Positions 34,337 to 43,121 of a DNA stretch of 64,000 nucleotides are shown here, in pieces. The stretch's first letter is position 1; the number at the start of each line of letters is the position of its first letter. The stretch lies in contig NZ_BCUY01000008.1 in the NCBI RefSeq assembly GCF_001591465.1, positions 1 to 64,000 of the forward strand, in the 5' to 3' direction. The stretch comes from Cytobacillus firmus NBRC 15306. GTDB lineage: Bacteria; Bacillota; Bacilli; Bacillales; Cytobacillaceae. The notes under the pieces are model-generated. The model was not told the DNA's origin and did no database searches. It worked only from the letters and a program-made list of their open reading frames with translations. Position numbers and translations under genes: made by a program.

Positions 34337-34898
34337 GCGCGGTGCCACTCTTTATGAATTGCTTGCCGTTCTGGTAATCAGCAGTATTATTCTTCCGATT
34401 ATTTATGGAGTATTCACTTCGGGGTATAAGCTCTACAATAAGATTGGCATTGAGGGACAGCTGCGGGATGATGCCGATTATACAGCAACAATGATCATGA
34501 ACACATTTTATTCTTTTCCTTTTGACTACGTCAGAGAATGCGGTGAAAAAAATTGTATTGAGCTGGTAAATTCATCAAGTACATCTCTAACTAGACAAGA
34601 AAAAGAACAGCAGATTTTTTATACCATAAATCAAAACGCTGCGAATGAAGAGGAGCAGGTAGTCAGGATTGAAATAACTGATTCTGAAAATGACAGCACC
34701 CGGAAAGCAATCTCAATTGATAGCGCAGAGATTACTTCTGCAGCTGATTTCAGCGAATCCGCATTAGAAGTCTCTTGTTCTGAATCTAATAATAAAAATG
34801 AGGAAGAATGTACGCAGGGAATGATTGAATTAATGCTTAAGCTCGATCATGAAAGGCTTGAAGAAAAATTAGAGCTTGATAGTAAGTTTGGATTTTAA
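34320..34898 (+). CDS. Minor prepilin (PilW/PilJ-like)
   Basis: A 192-residue prepilin with an 8-residue leader, cleavage predicted after Gly8 in RG/ATLYELLAVLVISS, Glu at +5. Cysteines at 74, 79, 153 and 164 could form two disulfides. It starts with GTG at 34320, with AAGGAG 10 bases upstream, and overlaps the previous gene by 17 bases, so it is probably coupled to it. It matches PilW/GspJ-type subunits in position and leader, not by recognisable C-terminal sequence. Confidence 0.83.
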   Translation: MKIFDERGATLYELLAVLVISSIILPIIYGVFTSGYKLYNKIGIEGQLRDDADYTATMIMNTFYSFPFDYVRECGEKNCIELVNSSSTSLTRQEKEQQIFYTINQNAANEEEQVVRIEITDSENDSTRKAISIDSAEITSAADFSESALEVSCSESNNKNEEECTQGMIELMLKLDHERLEEKLELDSKFGF

Positions 34899-34909
34899 GA
34901 GGTGATCAT

Positions 34910-36904
34910 TTGCTGAAAAATGAGCGGGGCAATACCCTTATTACTGTTTTATTAATGTCTCTTATATTTACCGTTTTGGGAATGAGTATTTTGGCTGCTT
35001 CTCTGGGCGGGGCCAAAAGAACAGAAACGAGGGAGAGTGATATCTCCATTACATATAATTCTGTAAAGGTAATCGACCAAATGACCTCCGAATTGGCAGG
35101 AATTCTGCCGAGCCTTCCTCTTGAAGATTACCGGAGAAAGAACATTGAAGGAAAACTTTATGTGCGGAGTGATTTTGATATAGACCTGAAGAAAAAGCTG
35201 AAAGATGACTTAATCGTGCCTTATAAAACAGAGGATAATATAAGCTGTTTGAATATCATTGACCTGTCAGGAAGCAGTGCTAGCTTTATAGATTCCTCTG
35301 CACCTTGCATGGATGACATATCAAATTATGATACCTTTAATATTGAACTGGAAAATGATTTCACAAGAGTATTAGACATCATTATAGTTACTAAAAATCC
35401 TGTTGAAACAGAAGGTAAAATTACACGGACCCTCAGGAAAAGGATCATCTTGTCGCCCCTTCCAAGTTTCTTGAAATATGCTGCCGGCTCTTTTTCTGAT
35501 GAAAATGGCTCCGGTCTAATTTTAAATGGGTCAGCAAACTTCTCCGGGAATGTGTATGCTAACCGATTAACAACAAATGAAGATGCTGAATACGAATTAA
35601 GAGATGGAAGTAAAGAGAAAACTGTTACGAATATGTCTTCGATAAGTGGGGATTTATATAGTTCAACAGCGAACCTTCTTCCGCTGCTCGTAAAAGAGAA
35701 TTTTTATAAAGAACATGTCCCCGAGCTTAAGCATGACAGCCAATTTATCAATATTGATTTTGACAGAACGATGAATGAACAGGCCAATGAATTATTATCA
35801 TCAAATGGGATTCCTGCTGTCAGAGCCGGGAATGAAAGCACGTTTTCAGAAGAGATAAAATCCGGAATTCTTTCTTCTTTCGCTTTAAATACTCTGATTG
35901 AAGAACAAGTAAAAAAGCAATCCGGGCTTCCCGAAATCTTGCAGGAAATAGGGAATAACAATGAATCATATTTTAAGAGTTACCTTATAAACACACCGGA
36001 AGATGCGTCCCTGCTAAATGGTCTTATCCAGGGCGATGTGGTGATTATGGCAGAGGATACTTCTCTTGAATTGAATGAAAAGCTGATTGTTGATGGTGAC
36101 CTTTATCTCGTGAATTTTGAAGATTTAACAATATATGAAGATATATTAGTAACCGGGAGAACTCACCTTGTTAATTTTAACGGCAAGCTTGAGGTGAATG
36201 AAAATATTATTTCGGCAAATGATATAGTTATAGAATCCTATGCTCAAAATAAGGACGAACTATCCAGTAAAGGCATTAAGGTAAACGGTGATATATTGTC
36301 AGGCAAAAACACTGCTATTAATGCGCTTAATACTTCGATTGAAATGACAGGAACCATAATCTCCAATGGATCCTTTACTATAAATGGTGATGAAACCGGA
36401 GAGCCTTCTGAGAATGATCAGGTAATCTTTGATTCTGTTGTGTACGCAGGCAAACGTGCAAATATATCGAATGTAAATATTTTAGGATCGGAAAACAATA
36501 CAAAGCAGCTTGTTCTGATGGCAAAAGATGATTTACTGCTCACACGCATAAATGAATTTGGCAATTTCGATCCTGATAATGAAGCTGGAATGCCATATGT
36601 CCCTGAAGATGAAACGATAAAACCTTTAAAAGGATTTTTCTATACAGAAAAAGATGCAGAATTATATGGAGTAGGTTCGCTGTTTTATATCAATGGAGGC
36701 ATTTTTGCCAAAGAAAAGCTGATAATTAACGCTATTCGCGGTGAAGTAAAATCCATCGAAGAGCTGCCCTCGAGATCATCTCAACTGGATAAGTATTCCC
36801 GTTTTATTGTGAACTACGATCAAAATGTACTTCTTCAGCGAATAGATACCCTTCCAATTGTAAAACATCTTCAAATATTTTCTGATGAACTATTAATAGA
36901 ATAA
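34910..36904 (+). CDS. Large PilX/GspK-like minor prepilin with beta-helix body
   Basis: A 664-residue protein with a class III leader of 7 residues (MLKNERG), then NTLITVLLMSLIFTVLG; position +5 is Thr instead of Glu, as in GspK/PilX tip subunits, which often lack the Glu. Residues about 370-610 consist of short repeating strands (IQGDVVIMAEDTSLELNEKL, VDGDLYLVNFEDLTIYEDIL, VNGDILSGKNTAINALNTSI) resembling a bactofilin-like or right-handed beta-helix. Cys113 and Cys133 may pair. The TTG start has AGAGGTG upstream. Far larger than usual pilins, so a pilus tip component is the likely role. Confidence 0.75.
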   Translation: MLKNERGNTLITVLLMSLIFTVLGMSILAASLGGAKRTETRESDISITYNSVKVIDQMTSELAGILPSLPLEDYRRKNIEGKLYVRSDFDIDLKKKLKDDLIVPYKTEDNISCLNIIDLSGSSASFIDSSAPCMDDISNYDTFNIELENDFTRVLDIIIVTKNPVETEGKITRTLRKRIILSPLPSFLKYAAGSFSDENGSGLILNGSANFSGNVYANRLTTNEDAEYELRDGSKEKTVTNMSSISGDLYSSTANLLPLLVKENFYKEHVPELKHDSQFINIDFDRTMNEQANELLSSNGIPAVRAGNESTFSEEIKSGILSSFALNTLIEEQVKKQSGLPEILQEIGNNNESYFKSYLINTPEDASLLNGLIQGDVVIMAEDTSLELNEKLIVDGDLYLVNFEDLTIYEDILVTGRTHLVNFNGKLEVNENIISANDIVIESYAQNKDELSSKGIKVNGDILSGKNTAINALNTSIEMTGTIISNGSFTINGDETGEPSENDQVIFDSVVYAGKRANISNVNILGSENNTKQLVLMAKDDLLLTRINEFGNFDPDNEAGMPYVPEDETIKPLKGFFYTEKDAELYGVGSLFYINGGIFAKEKLIINAIRGEVKSIEELPSRSSQLDKYSRFIVNYDQNVLLQRIDTLPIVKHLQIFSDELLIE

Positions 36905-36905
36905 G

Positions 36906-36935
36906 AAAAAGGTGCTGACATGAGCACCTTTTTCT
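36906..36935. terminator. Bidirectional terminator between minor prepilins and VWA gene
   Basis: GAAAAAGGTGCT pairs with AGCACCTTTTTC around a 6-base loop; A- and T-runs allow termination of both convergent transcripts. Confidence 0.88.
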
Positions 36936-36936
36936 T

Positions 36937-39804
36937 TTACCATTTACCTTCCCCAGCAGGACCATCATCAGTTTGTTCATCCTCATTCACTACTTCAAAT
37001 AGAGCCGAGGCTTTCGGCTGCTTTCCGTCTTTTTGCTTTTCAGCAGCTGCAGTTACCTTGGAGTATCCTATTTCCACACCCTCAATGTACCACTCAGTCC
37101 CCCTCTTGATTGCACGGACTTTATCAGGCATCTCAGAGAGTACTTCAACAATTTCCTGATCGGTGGCATTAAAAGGATTGAAGATCAGTAATTCTTTTAA
37201 TGCGAGCCTGTCTCCCCTGGCAATTTTATATACAGCTTTATTAAACTTTATTTCATCTAAAGCAATGTATGGATCGGTTACGATCACTTTAATTTTCTTT
37301 TCAATATTGGAGCCGTCCTTTGTTCTGACAATTAAATACGTTTCGCCCGCAGATTTTCCAAAAATTGAATAAACATCGGTTAAAGCAGCAATAGATGTAT
37401 CTTCAATGAACACCTCGAGTTCTTTATTGGATGCATCAGCTGGTGAAATTTCCACGTTAAAGGATATTGACTTTTCGACATCCAATTCAATTGGATCTGG
37501 AGCTACTGATATGCTTTCAATTCTTTTAATAATGGTAATTGTCTTTGAGATTTCATTTCCAAACGCGAATCCACCGGTGGCTTTAACCTTAATTATATAA
37601 GTTCCTGGAGCATCTAAAAGCACACTGTCCTTAGCGGCAAAAGGCTTCCAGTCTTCATTGACCCCGTCTTTCTCAACTTTGTAGTAATAATTTATATCTT
37701 TACCTGCAACCAGTTTAGTTAGATTGAAAGTAATGGGCTCGTAAACAACATCCCTATCAGACAGGATCTTCCCTGTAACCTGGCCTTTCATCTCAAAATC
37801 CGGTTCAAAATAAAGCATTGCGATACTATCATCGCTGTATTCAATTTTGAGGCCTGATGCCTGAGTTTCTGTAAGAAAATACAAATTCTTTACAGGCTTA
37901 TTCTTCAGACCATAATTATTCGGAAACTCCGTCTGCGTCAGTTTTTTACCGTTATTATTTAAATCAATTTTTGAAATGATGCCTGACGCATCTCCATCAT
38001 AAGCAATGTTATTAAAGCTATATAATCTCACCTTTGCATCAAGTACTTGGCTGGAAGCAGCTATGCTGGTTGATTGTGGCTTGTCCGGGAATCTGCTGTC
38101 AGTGTAAAACACTTGTGCACGCGGCATTGTTAATCCATAAAAAGCTCTATCTGCTTTTAATGCTATTTTTGCAGAAAGATGATCCGGTGTGAAAGCACCA
38201 TTTTTATAGCTGGTTTGCTGATTTGCCAGAATAAGTACTGCATGCCTTTGTCCATTAATCATCTCTTCTTTCACAGAAGGATCTGCAATGAGTATTCCCT
38301 CAGGAAGCGGCTGTTTAATCACTACATCCCTAAGGCTTCCTTCCACTCTGCTATCAGGAATGCCTATTGGCTCCAAATTATACTTTATATTAAAATGATT
38401 AGATTTTGTATTTGAATTCATTTCTTTGACTAAGTCACGTAAATCATTTTGCACTTTTTCCAGAAGCATGGTTCCTTTAAATGATGCAGGGGCATCATCT
38501 TTCACTTCAATCTGCAGTTCAGGATGGACCAATACTTGTTCTTTATTGTTCAAATCCTTGTATTTTAACTTAATATTATCTTTAAAAAGATACTTTCCCT
38601 CTTCTGCAAAATTTAGTGGAATACTGAAATCCAGTTCGCTTATTGTTTCTTTCCCAATATCATATTTGAAATTGATCTGTTTAGTTATTATGTTATCTTC
38701 AGTTTGGATGGCATTTGATCCTTCTGCCAGAGAAACCTTTCCATTAAAGGGATTTAAGTCAATTTGAATCTCAGCAGTGATTGACGGCTTCAGCACACTG
38801 CTTGAAATTCGTTCAAGTATATCCCCAATATTTCCTGTTCCTGCCTGAATGGCTGTTTCTCCAGTATAGTTGGACATCTCATTTAGAAAATTCATATCGA
38901 TATCTTTATCAGTCCCAAACCCTATAGAAAATAGTTTTATATTATTTGTGACCAGCTTTTTCACTTCTTCTAATATAGAACTGCGAATGGAGATTTGAGT
39001 AGGTAAATAATCTTTGCTATTGTTTTTTACTGAATAGGTACGATTGTTGTTATCCTTAAAATATTCATCTGCCACAAAATAAGAATTGCCGTACCAATCC
39101 CGCGCTGTTAGGAGCTCTTCAATATATGTAACATTCTCAGTAACCGATTTGTATATATATCGGCAATTCAATCCCCACCAGCTGCACTCTTCATCTACAA
39201 CCTTATTAAAAGTTCTTTTTTTCACACTCTCAGAAAAGGTAGGGACACCGTCCGTTAAAAAAATAATATTATTATTCGTATTCCCGCCATTTAATAGCTC
39301 TTCCGCCTTTTTTATCGGGTCCTTATAATTTGTTCCATTGATTGCTGACAGCGTTCTGACTTTTTCTTTTATCATTCCAAGATCATTTAGTGCATTTCCC
39401 GTCGGATAAAAGAATCCCTCTTGCTCGCTGATTTTTTTATTGAAGGGGATTAAATAGTATCTGTCTTTGGAATTTGCAGTTTCTAAAAAATGGTCAAGAG
39501 CATTTTTCATTGCGACTTTAGCGCTGTCAAGTTTACCGGCATCATTCATAGAACCGGAAATATCCATAATAAAGACAACATCCATTGGTTCTCTAATACT
39601 ATCAGATGCAGTTCCGCTCTGCTTTACTCTGAAATCCAGATTTGCTGCTGCTGGCTTGCCGGCTGGTTTAACGATTATATTCTGGGAAGGCTGAACAGTG
39701 AAGTTTAATTTGGCATCATTTAATCCAGATGCCATTGAAGATTGAACAGATAGGGAGCATATAATAAGAGCGGTTAATAAACTCAGCAGTATTTTTTTTG
39801 CCAT
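36937..39804 (-). CDS. Secreted von Willebrand factor A protein, candidate pilus adhesin
   Basis: A 955-residue protein with a signal peptide (about 1-26, LLSLLTALIICSLSVQSSMA) and a VWA domain (about 73-335) whose metal site is complete: DISGS at 81-85, Thr near 158 (INGTNYKDP) and FLTDG at 183-186. Residues about 191-270 are a long insert with Cys207 and Cys214. Later parts are beta-rich, with a Big-type Ig-like segment (about 770-850: VAPDPIELDVEKSISFNVEI). No LPXTG or other anchor is seen. VWA modules are known in PilY1 and in VWA pilins of Streptococcus sanguinis, so position next to minor prepilins suggests a tip adhesin. AAAGGAGGG precedes the ATG. Confidence 0.8.
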   Translation of the reverse strand: MAKKILLSLLTALIICSLSVQSSMASGLNDAKLNFTVQPSQNIIVKPAGKPAAANLDFRVKQSGTASDSIREPMDVVFIMDISGSMNDAGKLDSAKVAMKNALDHFLETANSKDRYYLIPFNKKISEQEGFFYPTGNALNDLGMIKEKVRTLSAINGTNYKDPIKKAEELLNGGNTNNNIIFLTDGVPTFSESVKKRTFNKVVDEECSWWGLNCRYIYKSVTENVTYIEELLTARDWYGNSYFVADEYFKDNNNRTYSVKNNSKDYLPTQISIRSSILEEVKKLVTNNIKLFSIGFGTDKDIDMNFLNEMSNYTGETAIQAGTGNIGDILERISSSVLKPSITAEIQIDLNPFNGKVSLAEGSNAIQTEDNIITKQINFKYDIGKETISELDFSIPLNFAEEGKYLFKDNIKLKYKDLNNKEQVLVHPELQIEVKDDAPASFKGTMLLEKVQNDLRDLVKEMNSNTKSNHFNIKYNLEPIGIPDSRVEGSLRDVVIKQPLPEGILIADPSVKEEMINGQRHAVLILANQQTSYKNGAFTPDHLSAKIALKADRAFYGLTMPRAQVFYTDSRFPDKPQSTSIAASSQVLDAKVRLYSFNNIAYDGDASGIISKIDLNNNGKKLTQTEFPNNYGLKNKPVKNLYFLTETQASGLKIEYSDDSIAMLYFEPDFEMKGQVTGKILSDRDVVYEPITFNLTKLVAGKDINYYYKVEKDGVNEDWKPFAAKDSVLLDAPGTYIIKVKATGGFAFGNEISKTITIIKRIESISVAPDPIELDVEKSISFNVEISPADASNKELEVFIEDTSIAALTDVYSIFGKSAGETYLIVRTKDGSNIEKKIKVIVTDPYIALDEIKFNKAVYKIARGDRLALKELLIFNPFNATDQEIVEVLSEMPDKVRAIKRGTEWYIEGVEIGYSKVTAAAEKQKDGKQPKASALFEVVNEDEQTDDGPAGEGKW

Positions 39805-39845
39805 ATAGTAAAATCCCTCCTTTACCAGTATTATGCATTACTCTC

Positions 39846-39851
39846 ATTATA
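39846..39851 (-). promoter_or_regulatory. Extended -10 promoter of the VWA gene
   Basis: On the minus strand TGGTATAAT, an extended -10, lies about 42 bases before the start codon; the -35 is weak. Confidence 0.5.
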
Positions 39852-39902
39852 CCAATTTACCTATAAAAACAATATATTTAATAGGTCCAAAGATTTGTTT
39901 TT

Positions 39903-39939
39903 TCATAAAAAAAATCCTTTTGACAGGCAAAAGGATTTT
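39903..39939 (-). terminator. Terminator after the GGDEF gene
   Basis: On the minus strand AAAATCCTTTTG pairs perfectly with CAAAAGGATTTT around 5 bases and continues into TTTT. It begins at the stop codon of the diguanylate cyclase gene. Confidence 0.9.
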
Positions 39940-41653
39940 ACTTCACATATTCCGCAACCCTATTTCTCCCAGCACGCTTAGCTCCAACATATAATGCTCT
40001 GTCAGCATGGCGTATAAGGGCAAGTGAATCATCGGCATCTTCGGGTGCAGCAGCTACCCCAATAGAAGCGGTAATATATACTTTTGTGCTGCTGCTGCTT
40101 CCATCGATGTTCTGTTTGAGTATAAATGGACGATTGGCAATGGTCTGCCTGATAAGCTCGGCCCAGCTTATTGCATCTTCCTTGCTGGTATCAGGCATTA
40201 AGACAATAAATTCCTCGCCGCCATATCGGGCAGCAATTCCAGCCGCATCAATTAAATTTGTCAGCCGATCCGCCAGTTCGCAGAGGATTTCATTTCCGCT
40301 CTGATGCCCATAAGTATCGTTCACTTTCTTAAAATGATCGATATCGAGTATGATGAGTGAGAGGAGATCCCTTGAACCATTTTGCAATCTGCTGAATTCT
40401 TCATTTAATTTCGCCTCTATATAGCGGTAATTGTATAGTTTGGTTAACGCACAGCGCTCGCTTTTGGCTTTTGTTTCTTCATAGTGCCTGGCATTCTCAA
40501 TGGCTATTGCAAAATGCGAACACAAAATATCGACAATCATGAGCTGTGACTTTTCATATGCCCTCTTTTTTGTGGAGGATAGCAGCAGAATCCCCAATAC
40601 TTCATTACTTCGGACTATCGGAACACAAATGATGCTCTCAGCATCTTCAGGCAAAAATTCCTTAGCAATGCTTTTCCATTTCTTTTTCGAATGAAAAAGG
40701 GCAGATTTTCTGGTGTCCAAAACCAATCCGCTGATTCCCTCATTTTTTTTGGTAGGCATAAGATCATTCGGCTTAATTAGTTCATGCTCTTTCCTGTAAA
40801 TAGAGTGAAGTTCATCATTGTCTTTAATATCAAGGATATAGGCATAATCAACAGGAATCATTTCGCTCAATTTCAAAATGAAAAGCTCCATAACCACATT
40901 AACATCAAGGCGCTCGGCCATTTGATGACTTATTTCTGAAGCTTTTTGAAGGTAATCAATCACCTTTTCACTTGAGTAATAAAGATGAAGTATGATTGAA
41001 AGACTTACAAATGGCACACCTACAAACAGGAGTGCAAGAATTCCCACTTCAGAATAAAGAATGTAAAGGATAAGGCCAATCGGGAATGTTATGAGTGAAG
41101 TGACTGTTTCCCATATAAGGTCTTTTTCCAGAAAGGATATTTTCCTGCCGTACAATGCAGCCTGAATTACGCTGATTAATATCTGATTTAGTGTAAAGTG
41201 AATTACCGGGTAGGCGGCCGCAACCCAGAAATACTGGGGATTGGCTATTAGATCTATGCCTGTTTTGCCTCCCATTGCAAAGTAAGCCAGCCCGCTCAAT
41301 AAAGAGACCGTAAAGAACAAAAGTGAGTTAAGCGGCAGACGAAACAGCTGATCTTTTTGTATTTTAAGTCTTAAAAGAAGTACCAGGACACCCATCTGGA
41401 CCATGATCATTTCAGCAAGAAGACCAAAGGTTAAGAAGACTGCCATGGAAACCCATTGAATCAAGAAGATTGGTGTATTATTGACAACCATCGGCATGGA
41501 AGAAACGAGAAACATTAAAATAAAAAAGGCAAATAAACTGATTCCCTGTCCTGAAAGATCGGGAGGGTAAAAATGATAGGTTAGCATGGAACCTGCGGGA
41601 AATAACAGTATCCATAATAACCATATTATTTTTTTGGCTCGTGAACTAACTAT
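39938..41653 (-). CDS. Membrane GAF-GGDEF diguanylate cyclase
   Basis: Makes c-di-GMP from two GTP. The protein has an N-terminal membrane region of about six segments, a GAF domain (about 230-385 from the upstream start: MIPVDYAYILDIKDNDELHS, ESIICVPIVRSNEVLGILLL) and a GGDEF domain with SLIILDIDHFKKVND and the active loop ARYGGEEFIVL. The RxxD inhibitory site expected nine to six residues before GGEEF is absent (DAAG instead). The first ATG is at 41587, with a weak binding site, but the frame continues upstream as a convincing basic-plus-hydrophobic N-terminus (KKIIWLLWILLFPAGSM) to an ATA at 41651-41653, 7 bases after GGAGGAGGGG. Confidence 0.88.
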   Translation of the reverse strand: MVSSRAKKIIWLLWILLFPAGSMLTYHFYPPDLSGQGISLFAFFILMFLVSSMPMVVNNTPIFLIQWVSMAVFLTFGLLAEMIMVQMGVLVLLLRLKIQKDQLFRLPLNSLLFFTVSLLSGLAYFAMGGKTGIDLIANPQYFWVAAAYPVIHFTLNQILISVIQAALYGRKISFLEKDLIWETVTSLITFPIGLILYILYSEVGILALLFVGVPFVSLSIILHLYYSSEKVIDYLQKASEISHQMAERLDVNVVMELFILKLSEMIPVDYAYILDIKDNDELHSIYRKEHELIKPNDLMPTKKNEGISGLVLDTRKSALFHSKKKWKSIAKEFLPEDAESIICVPIVRSNEVLGILLLSSTKKRAYEKSQLMIVDILCSHFAIAIENARHYEETKAKSERCALTKLYNYRYIEAKLNEEFSRLQNGSRDLLSLIILDIDHFKKVNDTYGHQSGNEILCELADRLTNLIDAAGIAARYGGEEFIVLMPDTSKEDAISWAELIRQTIANRPFILKQNIDGSSSSTKVYITASIGVAAAPEDADDSLALIRHADRALYVGAKRAGRNRVAEYVK

Positions 41654-41737
41654 CTTTTTTCCCCTCCTCCAATTTATTCAGGAAAATAGTCGGATAATAA
41701 AAACATTTTATCAAATTTTCTAACTTTTGTCATATTT

Positions 41738-43051
41738 TCATTGATTGTTTTCCAAAAGGTTCAAAAGAGCAGGCTTCACTTCTGAGAGGAAGTAAAGGGA
41801 TCCGGTTATGACAAGGACGCTGTTCTTTCCTGATTCGCACAGTTCAGTCTCCAATACCTCTTTCCAATCTGTAAGAAATTGTTTCCTGCTGTTTTTGCTG
41901 AGATTATATAAATCTTCAGCTGATGCTGCTCTCGGAAAGTTAAATTCTGTAAAGGTTATGCTGTCTGCAGCAGAATCAAGCTTGCTGATCATTTTATCAA
42001 GCTTTTTATCAGCCAGCGCAGCAAATACAATCTTTTTGCTTCGATCCCCAAAACGCTTTTCCAGCTCAGCTGTTAGGGCATCTATCCCTTCTTCATTATG
42101 CGCCCCATCTATTACCACAAGCGGGTCATGAGATACAATTTCAAATCTGCCGGGCCAGAATGCTGTTTTCAATCCGGCTCTTATGTGTTTTTCCTCTATA
42201 AAGAAAGAATAAAACTTATTTAATAACTCTGCTGCCATTACAGCCAGGGAAGCATTTTCAGTCTGGTGTTTCCCGCTCATTCCTGTCTCAAGATCACGGA
42301 AATCCTGAAAGACTGTCTGAAGGGAGAAAAACTCACCCTGAACCAGGGATTTATGATCCGAAATAGTAAATTCATTCCCCAGCTGATAAACCGGAGACTT
42401 TAAGCCTAATGCTTTATCTTGTATAACAGCGAGTGCTTCTTCCTGTTTAACAGCTGTAATAACACTAATTCCAGGTTTAATTATTCCCGCTTTTTCAAAA
42501 GCGATTTTCTCATATGTATCCCCAAGTATGGCTGTATGATCGAGCCCGATGCTTGTAATGATTGATAACACGGGATAGATGATGTTAGTGGAGTCATATC
42601 TGCCGCCAAGCCCCACTTCAAACAACACAAGATCCACCGGTCTTACATGGCCAAAATATTGAAAAGCCATGGCGGTAATGATTTCAAACTCGGTTGGGCC
42701 GCCAAGTTCCGTCTGTTCCAATTCAACAGCCAGCGGATATATATCATTGGCAAGCTGAACGAGATCTTCATCCCCAATTGGAGTTCCGTTTAGAGAAATG
42801 CGTTCATTGAAATTCTCAAAATATGGCGATGTAAAGGTCCCGACGGAATAACCCGCCTCTTGAAGAATGGATCTTAAAAACGTAACTGTTGAGCCTTTTC
42901 CATTCGTTCCGCCAATATGAACAGACTTAATTCTTCTTTCGGGATGCCCGAGTTTTCCCATCATCCATTCCATTCTCTGCAGCCCCGGCTTCATCCCGAG
43001 TCTTAGCCTTGAATGAATCCATTCCAGTGCGTCCTCATAAGCAGAAAACAT
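41738..43051 (-). CDS. folC: FolC, folylpolyglutamate/dihydrofolate synthase
   Basis: FolC adds glutamate to folates (and to dihydropteroate). The 437-residue Mur-ligase family protein has the P-loop GGTNGKGST, the omega loop region FTSPYFENFNERISLNG, EVGLGGRYDSTN and SIGLDHTAILGDTYEKIAFE, and the C-terminal VVIDGAHNEEG. GGAGG lies before the ATG. It follows valS after 70 bases, the same order as in B. subtilis. Confidence 0.95.
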   Translation of the reverse strand: MFSAYEDALEWIHSRLRLGMKPGLQRMEWMMGKLGHPERRIKSVHIGGTNGKGSTVTFLRSILQEAGYSVGTFTSPYFENFNERISLNGTPIGDEDLVQLANDIYPLAVELEQTELGGPTEFEIITAMAFQYFGHVRPVDLVLFEVGLGGRYDSTNIIYPVLSIITSIGLDHTAILGDTYEKIAFEKAGIIKPGISVITAVKQEEALAVIQDKALGLKSPVYQLGNEFTISDHKSLVQGEFFSLQTVFQDFRDLETGMSGKHQTENASLAVMAAELLNKFYSFFIEEKHIRAGLKTAFWPGRFEIVSHDPLVVIDGAHNEEGIDALTAELEKRFGDRSKKIVFAALADKKLDKMISKLDSAADSITFTEFNFPRAASAEDLYNLSKNSRKQFLTDWKEVLETELCESGKNSVLVITGSLYFLSEVKPALLNLLENNQ

Positions 43052-43121
43052 ATATATGCACCTCCGTTATACAGGAAGGAAGACGAATCCTTGATATGGA
43101 CCCGCCTTCCGCAACTATTTA

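Noticed and set aside
36937-37100. Sortase anchoring of the VWA protein
   Set aside because: The C-terminus has no LPXTG-like motif, hydrophobic segment or basic tail.
39805-39937. c-di-GMP riboswitch before the VWA gene
   Set aside because: No GEMM-like conserved core is seen in this short AT-rich leader.
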